From: Flaveria trinervia
Taxonomy: Eukaryota > Streptophyta > Magnoliopsida > Asterales > Asteraceae
NCBI GenBank assembly: GCA_025506515.1
Contig: CM046442.1
Span: forward strand, 111,274,991-111,338,990
DNA: 64,000 bases
Reading direction: 5' to 3'
Shown: one piece after another, positions 1 to 8,885 of the stretch
How the letters are laid out: every line of letters starts with the position of its first letter
How positions within the stretch are numbered: position 1 is the first letter of the stretch
The notes under the pieces: generated by a model
Told to the model about the DNA's origin: nothing
What the model saw: the letters and a program-made list of their open reading frames with translations, nothing else
Databases searched by the model: none
Program-made: the position numbers and the translations under genes

Positions 1-164
1 TGCTACAAACATAAAAATGCAGAAACTGAAAAGAAAAAGAAAAAAACCCATAAAAAAATAGATCTGAAATTGTATGATTTGTAATTAAGAAAGAGAACCA
101 AGATCTTAATGGTGATGGTTCTTATGACAAAGATGATGCTAATTGTGGTAGGGGCGACAGTGTG
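1..164. other. non-coding left flank
   Basis: No open frame or RNA gene is recognisable here. This stretch was continuous with 11618 onward before element I inserted. Its role is unknown; it may be intergenic host DNA or an older degraded element. Confidence 0.5.
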
Positions 165-169
165 GTGGT
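165..169. repeat. target-site duplication GTGGT of element I
   Basis: GTGGT directly precedes the TG of the 5' LTR. The same five bases follow the terminal CA of the 3' LTR at 11613-11617. A perfect 5-bp duplication is the integrase footprint expected for LTR retrotransposons and fixes both outer boundaries. Confidence 0.9.
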
Positions 170-2896
170 TGTGACATCCGGTAATTTTACGTTACCAAAC
201 TCCGTTAGTTTCGTTAAGTCTTGCATACACGTATCGTGAGCACACTAGTTGTCGTTTAACGTTGGTGACTTAATAATATTTAATAATGTTAAACTAATGT
301 TAATTAAATTGATTATGTGATTGTTGTGTTAAAATTATGTGTTTACGCGATTTAATTGCTGATTGTAGAAATTAATCGCGTAACGCGGAAACGCGCCTAT
401 TTGTTCGTATGTCTTGTGTTTTTGCAAAGATAAATTATGTAATGAATATTATTAGTTCATATCTTTTTATTTTTAAGTTAAAGGCATTTTAAAAAGAGTT
501 TAAAGTCTAGTTTTTATAAAATACCAAAACACAAGGGTTTAAAGGGTAAATATGTAATTAAATTAAGTAAAACATAAACCCTAGCCCCCACCCCCCATGT
601 GCGACCGTAACCCTCTCCTCACCTCTCAAACCTGCGATTTTGATCAAGATTAAGCAAGAACACATTGGATTTGATCGATCTCAAGGCATACAACGCATTA
701 CAAGTCTCAATTTTGTTACATTACACGTTTAAAGGTTAGATTTTTCATGTTTTTGTGATGTTTTTCATTATGGCCGAACCTTAAATCACAAAATTGGTGT
801 TCTTGGTGTTGAGTTTTGATCAATTGATGATGTTTATAGGTTAGTTAGGTTGAATACATGTTAGTTAACGTCGATCATGGATGAATTACATGTTTTTAGT
901 GGTTTAATCAGGGTTTTGATTCTAGTCAAACCCTAATTCGATTTTTGGCATGATTATGGTGAATGATGGTTGTTTGATGAATGTGTGGTGATTAATAAGT
1001 TGTATGAATGTTAGGAATCATGATACTTGCAAGAAATGATGATTTAGGGTTGATGTTCATAGGTTACTAATAATAGTAACTTTATTTGCATGAAATGTTG
1101 AATTATTGATGATTGATGTTATGGATGTGTTCATGGTGATGATTAGATGTTAGATTGATGTTGTGATCATTGGAAATTCAAGAACACATGTTATAGTTCA
1201 TACATTACTAAAGATAGTAACTTTTGGATATGATTTGGTGAATTATGATGTTTGATGTGGTTGATCATGCTTAGATGTTAGTATGAGCTTGAATTGGTAT
1301 ATTATTGATGAATTCATGTATGCTTTGGATGTTTGATAGATTTTGGGATGTTCTTTCCCAAAAGGGAAACTTTATTTGTGTAAACGTTGAAGTATGATGT
1401 TATGATCATGTTTGGGATGATAGGAGCCTGCTAGTATGTTCAAGGATAAATTCTAGTGTGATAGAACGTGTTAAATTACTTGTATGGCATGCTTGGATAA
1501 TCATGAGTGATATTTGGACTTTGGTGATCATGTGGTTTGGATGTTGTGTAGTAGTAGGACATCATGCTTGGGTCTGGTAATTGATTGTTGTGATGTTGTG
1601 AATGCAATGTATATGCTTAAAGATTTGGTTGTGATCATTATACACGCGTGCGGATCTGAGGCCCCTACTTAGTAGGATTGGCAGGGTTTAGGATGTGAAG
1701 TCGTGAGTGGCTTCACATGGCATGTGATGAATGGTTGAACTTTGTGTGACATGTTAGTTGTATTATGACTAATGGATATGTTAATGTTCTAGATTCGCAT
1801 GACTTGTATAGTACTTGATTGTATGATGATCTAAGTGATACACCTGGTTGATATAGCATATGTATGATACTGTTTGAATGTTAATCATGTATGTTTTATG
1901 TGCTCATTGGCTTTATTTGAATTATAACTCATAATGTCACCAACGGCTCAAACGGGTCAACTAGGTCAAACGTATCTATTTTTCTGGAAGCTTCAGTCTT
2001 TGGTCTTGGGTATGATTAGGGTTTCACATGTCTCTTATTTACACGTACTTATGTACTCACATGATCTAGGTAACCTGTGAAGGTTGGCTATCCTCTCGTT
2101 TCTCAAAATAAAACCTAAGTACCTTTGCATACATCAGGTGAGTTCATGCCCCACTCTTTACTTAATATCTTTTGGGGGAGATAGCATACTGGTACTTATA
2201 CGAACGCTTTCACTATTTAAGTTGTGTATAATATTAATATAGTGTTGTTTACCATGAGAAAAGTCCTCACACTTTTGAATTGTTAATATTTAATAGCGGG
2301 GAAACTTGGGTAGTACTACTGGGTCTGACGAGCCCCACCTGTGTGACTCGAGGTCAACCGGGTGCAATTTTTCCTATTGAACATTGTCACGACATGGTAA
2401 GTCATGACAGGAGGCAACAACTATCACAGTCACCTTCAATGCAAAATCACTATGTATTAATATTTACTGATAATAGACTAGCTATCTATTACCATACACT
2501 GCTTATATTTATCGCAACTGTTTACATGTTTATTGAACTCAAACTCTTGAACTCACCAACCTATGTGTTGACATTTTAGTATGCTTTTCTCAGGTCCTTA
2601 ACTTGCTTGCCATAGGAGCACTGCACGGTTCACTGCATTTTAAGACACTATGCTTCAAGACAATTTGACATTTTAATAATTATAGTTTACTTTTTGGGTT
2701 GGCACTTGTTTTGCCATAATTATACTTTATTGACTTGGGTTGTTCTCAAAACGCTTTCGCATTTAAAGTTTGTATTTTGGTTGATTTTGTTTGAATTATG
2801 GCATTTAGAGTCGTTCTGAGTAACTATTGACTATGATCCTGGTTTGTTCACACGCCTCACGGTAAAACTCCGCAAGTGGATTTTGAGGGTGTGACA
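170..2896 (+). repeat. 5' LTR of element I (2727 bp)
   Basis: It starts TGTGACATCC and ends GGGTGTGACA, so TGTGACA occurs in direct orientation at both ends around the canonical TG...CA. It matches the 3' LTR at 8886-11612 along its whole length, and both copies are 2727 bp. A run near 2170 with GGGGGAG also occurs in the LTR of element F at about 29386-29396, which shows the two families are related. It contains no coding sequence; short open frames within it are chance. Confidence 0.95.
515..523 (+). promoter_or_regulatory. candidate LTR TATA box
   Basis: TATAAAATA lies about 345 bp into the 5' LTR and is followed by an A/C-rich, pyrimidine-rich leader. It is conserved in the 3' LTR at 9227-9235. 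This fits an RNA polymerase II core promoter at the U3/R border. No other TATA-like site in this half of the LTR looks as good, but the transcription start has not been mapped. Confidence 0.45.
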
Positions 2897-2899
2897 GAT

Positions 2900-2912
2900 T
2901 GGTATCAGAGCC
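2900..2912 (+). other. primer-binding site, initiator tRNA-Met type
   Basis: TGGTATCAGAGCC begins three bases after the LTR end. It complements the 3' end of plant initiator methionine tRNA, the usual minus-strand primer of chromoviruses and many copia elements. Confidence 0.9.
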
Positions 2913-3005
2913 ATTTGTTATAGGGAACTAGGTTGCATACACACTAGACTATAACCGACACAGTTAATTAGTTACCTGTGCCTTACTCTCATCTACTGTA
3001 TACTT

Positions 3006-3734
3006 TTGGCATACACGTCACACTCTCTGCAGCATGGCATCGTCTTAAGAGCTCCGGGTAAACGACCCGAATCACCTACACGATCTGAATCCCCACCTCC
3101 CGCACCTGTACCTGATGATGGATTCGATTGGCCCAGACTGGCTTATCCCAGAGAGGAGATTGACTGGGATCAACCATTCGCGTTGATGAAGCGTGACCCT
3201 CCGCGTGACTGGCGTTCTTATCCTAGGTTTGTTGACCACATCATGTTTAGGGAACGCGTACCTGTCCTAAAGCCAAGGACTAGGAACAATACCAATCAAC
3301 CCATGTTTTCACTCCCACGAACGGCGCAGTCCAACGAGCAATTGATTGCTGCACTAATGGCTGCACTGGATACTGAACAGCATCGTGTGAGACGACTCAC
3401 GGGTGATGTCTGTACACTACAACAAGAGGTGTACAACCTGAGACATCAATTGGACGAACTCAAGGAAGAACACGGGAAGACGCTGAACGGTTGTCACCAT
3501 ATGCAAGATGGTGTTATGGCACTCCAAGGACGTGTGACTGCTCGTGAACAGCGGGACGCCATAGCCGATAATAGGAATGCCATATTAGAAGCTCAACTCG
3601 CAGCACTCCAGATTGCTATAGCTCCTGCTCCTGCCGCAAACTCTAAGGATGAGGAGGATCCCGAGGAGGGACCCGAGGAAGAGGAACCGGAGGAGATGGA
3701 GGATGATAGTGACGGGTCAGACATTGTCGATTGA
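3006..3734 (+). CDS. additional ORF upstream of gag: coiled-coil, acidic tail
   Basis: This 242-codon open frame starts at a TTG in a context that looks like a mutated ATG; the first ATG in frame is at 3186. The N-terminal 50 residues are proline- and charge-rich (PESPTRSESPPPAP). Residues about 112-205 form a predicted coiled coil with repeated Leu/Gln/Glu spacing. The last 30 residues are strongly acidic (EEDPEEGPEEEEPEEM). It lies between the primer-binding site and gag, in the same frame phase as gag but separated from it by about 270 bp of stop-containing AT-rich DNA. I recognise no enzyme motif. It may be a separate accessory protein or a detached N-terminal extension of Gag; no such ORF appears in the neighbouring gypsy elements B and C. 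Confidence 0.6.
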   Translation: MAYTSHSLQHGIVLRAPGKRPESPTRSESPPPAPVPDDGFDWPRLAYPREEIDWDQPFALMKRDPPRDWRSYPRFVDHIMFRERVPVLKPRTRNNTNQPMFSLPRTAQSNEQLIAALMAALDTEQHRVRRLTGDVCTLQQEVYNLRHQLDELKEEHGKTLNGCHHMQDGVMALQGRVTAREQRDAIADNRNAILEAQLAALQIAIAPAPAANSKDEEDPEEGPEEEEPEEMEDDSDGSDIVD

Positions 3735-4004
3735 TTTCTTTATATGACTTAGACTACGTAGTGTTTTCTTTTTGAAACCTATGTGGGAAGAATTTTTTCC
3801 CCACATGAACGACAAAACTTCAATTTTGACATTGCTAAATACATTGTGACTTTTTGCAATTTATTTACTTTGGTTATTATTTTTGTTATGAATGTTGTGG
3901 TTGTGATGATACGTTATTTCTTTCATTTACTGTTTACTACGCTTCAATGAGTTAAATGTGTATGATGTTACTCATTATTGTATTGTGAATATAAAGTGAA
4001 AAGA

Positions 4005-5340
4005 ATGGACGCTCGTGGACGTGGACGTGGACGTGGTCGTGGACGTGGACGTGGACGTGGCACCGGAGAACAAGGTGGTGGTGCTATTAACATGACTCCT
4101 GCGGAATTGGCTGCTCTAATTAATGAGCATGTTCAGGCGGCAGTGGCTGCTGCCCACGCGGGTCAGCCAGCAGGTAAACAATGACAAAAAAACAAATCTG
4201 ATATCCTTTATAACTGTAGGGGATGTTTGATTAATGTGTGTTATGTTAAAACAGGACCACCGGTGTGTACATACAAGTCCTTCATGGACTGTAAACCACA
4301 CACCTACAGCGGTACAGAGGGTGTTGTAGGGTTTGAGAAGACTGAGTCCGTTTTCTCCAAATGTAACTGTCCACCGGCGGATCAAGTAAAGTATGCCACC
4401 AGGACTTTGGAGGGTGCAGCTCTGTCTTGGTGGAACGCGCAAGTCCAGATGCTTGGACAAGCGATGGCAAATGGACTCCCCTGGAATGAGTTCAAGGATA
4501 TGATGATCGAGGAGGACTGTCCTCGAAATGAGGTGCAAAAGTTGGAGATGGAATTCTGGCAGCTTAAGATGAAGGGTTCAGAAATTGAGGCTTACACGAC
4601 CCGTACTCATGAGCTGGCCACATTGTGTCCAGGAATGGTTAATGAGACACATAAGAGAATCGAGCACTACATACGAGGTTGGTGCCTGAAATCCAAAGTA
4701 TGGTAACAGCTTCTAACCCGACTACGATTCAGCAGGCCATCCAAATTGCCCATAGACTTACTGATCTGGCGGTAGAGCAAGGGCGGTTACCCAAACGGGG
4801 CGCTGTGGTGAGCGTGCCCGACAACAAAAGGAAGTAGGATGCTCCCAGCAACAGCAATAACAAATCATCATCATCATCGTCTGGCGGTCAACAACAATCC
4901 CAACAGCAGCAACAGCCAGTTCAGCAGCAGCAGCGGCGGTTCGATAATAACCGCAACTTCAACCAAACTGCCCCAAATAACCAAGGACCCAGCGGTTACG
5001 GCGGCAGACATCCCAAATGCCCACGGTGTAACTACCATCATGTGGGACGGTGTGATAGCTTCAAGTGTCAACGTTGTGGAAAGATTGGACACGCTGCGAA
5101 GGATTGCTGTGGTGAACTAATGAAGAGGCCACAACAATCTCAAGAAACCCCCAGGGTTGTTTTGAGTGTGGGAAAGGAGGGCATTACAAGCGAAACTGCC
5201 CACAACTAAGAAGGAACGGAAATGGCAACAACAACAACAACAACACCAACAATCATGGGAACAACAACAACAATGGCAATAATAACAACAATGGTGGAAA
5301 TGGCACTGGAAATGGAGGCAATAGAGATGGAGCCAAAGGG
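4005..5340 (+). pseudogene. gag: gag (capsid/nucleocapsid) of element I, frameshifted
   Basis: The start is ATG at 4005, followed by an Arg-Gly array (MDARGRGRGRGRG) from a hexanucleotide repeat. After an intron-like break at 4174-4254 the frame continues with a typical plant gypsy Gag core (SFMDCKPHTYSGTEG, ALSWWNAQVQ, 4255-4706). Compared with relatives, a short in-frame piece around the LTRW motif seems to be missing near 4330. A frameshift near 4690 ends this frame. The nucleocapsid part follows in other frames at 5010-5210 with three zinc-knuckle-like motifs: CPRCNYHHVGRC, CQRCGKIGHAAKDC and CFECGKGGHYKRNC. An AAC-rich tract at 5221-5290 encodes poly-Asn. Gag packages the element RNA into cytoplasmic particles. 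Confidence 0.75.
4174..4254 (+). other. putative 81-bp intron within gag
   Basis: GTAAAC follows the sequence encoding QPAG, and the segment ends TTAAAACAG before GGACCACC. The segment is AT-rich, contains an in-frame TGA at 4182, and is 27 codons long. Removing it joins an Ala/Gly-rich linker to the conserved capsid start (VCTYKSFMD) without changing frame. This is sequence-based inference; an in-frame insertion is the alternative. Confidence 0.4.
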
Positions 5341-6015
5341 AGAGCCTTCGTCATTGGCTTAGGTGAGGCTCTAAATGATCCCAAAACTGTTACTGGTAGA
5401 TTCCCTGTTAATGGTTGTTTTGCTACGGTACTATTTGATACTGGAGCCGATAGGAGTTTTGTGTCCTTAAAATTATGTAGTCTTTTAAGTGATATACCCT
5501 CTGCTTTAGAATCTAAATACACTGTGGAATTAGCCGACGGTAAACAAATCCATGTAAGGCATATCCTTAAAGACTGTAGGATAGAACTTGCTGGTCATAT
5601 TTTCGCTATAGATCTCATGCCTGTTACGTTGGGGAGTTTTGATGTTGTGATAGGCATGGATTGGCTCTCTAGCAAGCAAGCAGAAGTCATATGTCACGAG
5701 AAGATTATACGAATCCCGGTTGGTGATCAAATTCTTACCGTCAAAGGTGATAGGAGTGGTGCTGTGATAGGCATCATCTCGTATATGAAAGCTCAAAAGT
5801 TGTTACGGAAGGGCCGCGTGGCTATCCTAGCACTTGTAACCGATAAGCAAAAGGAAGAAAAGAGAATGGAGGATATTCCCGTAGTACGCGACTTTCCGGA
5901 GGTGTTCCCAGAAGATCTTCCTGGATTACCACCGCAACGCCAAGTGGAATTCCAGATTGAATTGACTCCCGGCGCAGCTCCGATTGCTAGAGCACCTTAT
6001 CGATTAGCACCAACG
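5341..6015 (+). pseudogene. pol: pol, aspartic protease and start of RT (element I)
   Basis: The protease active site LFDTGADRSFV lies at 5431-5463, and the later flap/hydrophobic motif DVVIGMDWL at about 5641-5667 is typical of gypsy proteases. The frame then runs into the RT N-terminal region (DFPEVFPEDLPGLPP, RAPYRLAP). It ends by a one-base loss near 6015, where an expected GAA codon reads AA. The enzyme cleaves the Gag-Pol polyprotein during particle maturation. The frame from the zinc knuckles into the protease is open, apart from the breaks noted under gag. Confidence 0.8.
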
Positions 6016-7137
6016 AACTACAGGAGTTGTCGTCACAACTTCAGGAGCTTTTGGATAAGGGCTTTATTCGACCTAGTACATCACCTTGGGGAGCTCCTGT
6101 ACTCTTTGTTAAGAAGAAGGATGGCACATTTCGGATGTGCATCGATTATCGAGAGTTAACAAAGTAACAGTCAAGAACCGATACCCTTTACCTCGTATCG
6201 ACGACTTGTTCGATCAGCTTCAAGGATCAAGCTATTACTCAAAGATTGACTTGAGATCTGGTTATCATCAACTCAGAGTTCGAGAAGAAGACATTCCCAA
6301 GACTGCATTTCGTACTCGTTATGGTCATTATGAGTTCTTGGTCATGCCTTTTGGGTTGACTAATGCACGTGCTGTGTTCATGGACCTCATGAACCACGTG
6401 TGCAAACCTTATCTTGATCAGTTTGTCATTGTGTTCATTGATGATATACTGATATACTCTAGGACCAAGGAGGAGCATGAAGAGCACTTACGAATGATGT
6501 TGGAACTGTTGAAAAATGAGCAGCTGTATGCTAAATTCTCAAAGTGTGACTTTTGGATAAGAGAGTACAGTTCCTAGGTCATATTGTTAATGAGAAAGGA
6601 ATACACGTTGATCCTGCCAAAATTGAGGCGATAAAGAATTGGACCACACCCAAAACGCCAAGCGAGATAAGACAATTTCTAGGATTAGCAGGATATTACC
6701 GCCGATTCATAGAGGGATTTTCTAAGATCGCACAACCTCTCACAGCCTTGACTCGCAAAGGAACGACATACAAATGGACTGAGAGTCAAGAATCAGCTTT
6801 CCAATTATTAAAACAAAAACTCTGTACTGCCCCGATATTAGCATTACCAGAGGGAACAGATGACTTTGTGGTGTATTGCGATGCATCCATTCAAGGATTG
6901 GGTTGTGTCTTGATGCAACGAGACAAGGTGATAGCTTATGCCTCGAGACAACTAAAGGTTCACGAGAAGAACTATACTACCCATGACTTAGAATTGGGCG
7001 CAGTAGTTTTTGCCTTAAAGATCTGGAGACATTATTTGTACGGTACCAAGTGCACAATCTACACCGATCACAAGAGTCTTCAACATATCTTTGAGCAAAA
7101 AGAGTTGAATATGAGAGAGCGACGTTGGGTGGACTAC
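6016..7137 (+). pseudogene. pol: pol, reverse transcriptase and RNase H (element I)
   Basis: RT motifs appear in order: KNRYPLPRIDDLFDQL, YSKIDLRSGYHQLRV, YEFLVMPFGLTNA, and the catalytic VFIDDILIYS at about 6427-6456 (YxDD equivalent). The RT/RNase H connection follows (FLGLAGYYRRFI). RNase H begins near 6865 with VVYCDASIQGLGCVLMQ and continues through THDLELGAVVFALKIWRHYLYG and YTDHKSLQHI. Single-base deletions near 6160, 6566 and 7135 break the frame; each would be repaired by restoring one base. The first residue of the usual PFGLTNAP motif context reads PFGLTNAR, a missense change. RT copies the RNA to cDNA and RNase H removes the template. Confidence 0.85.
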
Positions 7138-8758
7138 TAAATGATTATGATTGCGCAATTAAGTATCATCCGGGAAAGGCGAACGTAGTTGCCGATGCTT
7201 TAAGCAGGAAGGAAACAGCTAAACCCCGACGGGTGCGAGCTTTACAGCTTACTATGAGTACCCAACTGCCCGAACAAGTTAAGGAGGCACAAATGGAAGC
7301 TTTAAAGGTGGAAAATATTGGTTCTGAATTGTTAAGGGGAATGGATAAGCAGCTAGTGATGAAAGAGGATGGAATTCGGTATTTCATGGATAGACTTTGG
7401 GTGCCTGTTCATGGAAATCTGAGAGATTTGGTTATGAGCGAGGCACACAAATCTAAGTATTCTATACATCTTGGATCCGACAAGATGTACCATGACCTAA
7501 AGGCTCACTATTGGTGGCCTAACATGAAAGCAGATGTAGCTACGTACGTGAGCAAGTGTTTGACCTGCTCGAAGGTGAAAGTGGAATATCAAAAACCATC
7601 CGGACTATTACAACAACCCGAGATTCCAATGTGGAAATGGGAACAAATCTCCATGGACTTTATTACTAAACTACCCCGGACTAGTACTGGTTGTGACACG
7701 ATATGGGTTATTGTGGATCGATTGACAAAGTCTGCTCATTTCCTTGCAATAAAGAAAACCGACAAGATGGAGAAGTTAACTCGCTGTACCTCAAGGAGAT
7801 CGTTTCGAGACATGGGGTATCGATCTCAATTATCTCCGACCGTGACGCTCGTTTCACGTCACATTTCTGGCAATCATTGCAGAAATCCTTGGGTACACAT
7901 TTGGATATGAGTACTGCATATCATCCACAGACGGATGGTCAGAGTGAGCGTACTATACAGACGTTGGAGGATATGCTACGTGCTTGTGTGATTGACTTCG
8001 GGAATAACTGGGAAATTCACCTACCATTGGTGGAGTTTTCTTATAACAACAGCTATCACACTAGTATACAAGCAGCACCTTTCGAGGCGTTGTACGGGAG
8101 AAAATGTCGATCACCGGTTTGCTGGGCAGAAATTGGTGATAGTCAGATAACAGGTCCCGAGTTAATTCATGAGACGACTGAGAAAATTATACAGATACGG
8201 AACCGTATGGCTGCAGCGCGAGACAGGCAAAAGAGTTATGCTGACAAGAGACGAAAACCCTTAGAGTTTCAGGTTGGTGACAAGGTTTTGTTGAAAGTCT
8301 CACCATGGAAAGGCGTAGTTCGGTTTGGTAAACGAGGAAAACTAAATCCGAGGTACGTTGGACCATTTGAGATTGTGGAAAGAGTTGGTCCAGTAGCCTA
8401 TCGATTAGCCCTACCTGATTCGCTGAGCGGAATTCATGATGTATTTCACGTGTCAAACTTGAAGAAGTGCATAACTGATGAAACGACGGTCGTACAACTA
8501 GAAGAAATTCAGGTGGATGAACAATTGCGTTTTATTGAGGAACCAGTGGAGGTGATGGACCGTGAGGTGAAAACACTTAAGCAGAGCAAGATACCTATTG
8601 TTAAAATCCGTTGGAATTCGCGACGTGGACCGGAATTCACATGGGAACGGGAAGATCAAATGAAGCTTAAGTACCCTCAACTATTCGAAAGAACGATGCC
8701 AGCAGACGAAGGTATTGATTTAAATTTCGGGACGAAATTTCTTTCAACATGGGGATGA
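7138..8758 (+). pseudogene. pol: pol, integrase with chromodomain-like tail (element I)
   Basis: The N-terminal zinc-binding HHCC region lies at about 7440-7580 (EAHKSKYSIH ... CLTCSKVK). The catalytic core follows with ISMDFITKLPRT (first Asp, near 7650), IISDRDARFTS (second Asp, near 7836) and the Glu in the QTDGQSERTIQTLEDML stretch. The GPY/F-type region (GPFEIVERVGPVAYRLALP) lies near 8361-8420. The C-terminal chromodomain-like segment is IVKIRWNSRRGPEFTWERED at about 8599-8660. One lost base near 7783 splits the core; from 7790 to the TGA at 8756 the frame is open. Integrase inserts the cDNA, and chromodomains in this clade are thought to guide it to heterochromatin. Confidence 0.85.
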
Positions 8759-8885
8759 TGTGACAACTCATCCAAAACTCACACAATTTCGATTTCTGTG
8801 TGCCAATGCAGTAGACCAGTGATAGAACACACTCTCACCATGTAACGCAATTTTCGGGACGAAAATTCTTTCAACATGGGGATAA
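8724..8885 (+). repeat. duplicated polypurine tract with a vestigial LTR start
   Basis: A block TTTCGGGACGAAA...CAACATGGGGAT followed by TGTGACA occurs twice, with the TGTGACA at 8759 and again at 8886, 127 bp apart. The second copy is the functional polypurine tract (about 8875-8885) abutting the 3' LTR. The first copy overlaps the pol stop and runs into TGTGACAACTCATCC, which resembles an LTR start but not this element's own LTR. Confidence 0.7.

Noticed and set aside
2280..2579. 99-codon ORF inside the 5' LTR of element I (and a shorter one at 10996-11187)
   Set aside because: It lies in LTR sequence, is broken by an indel in the other LTR, and has no recognisable domain.
4116..4538. 140-codon antisense ORF opposite gag of element I
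   Set aside because: It is the shadow of the conserved gag coding strand and shows no independent features.
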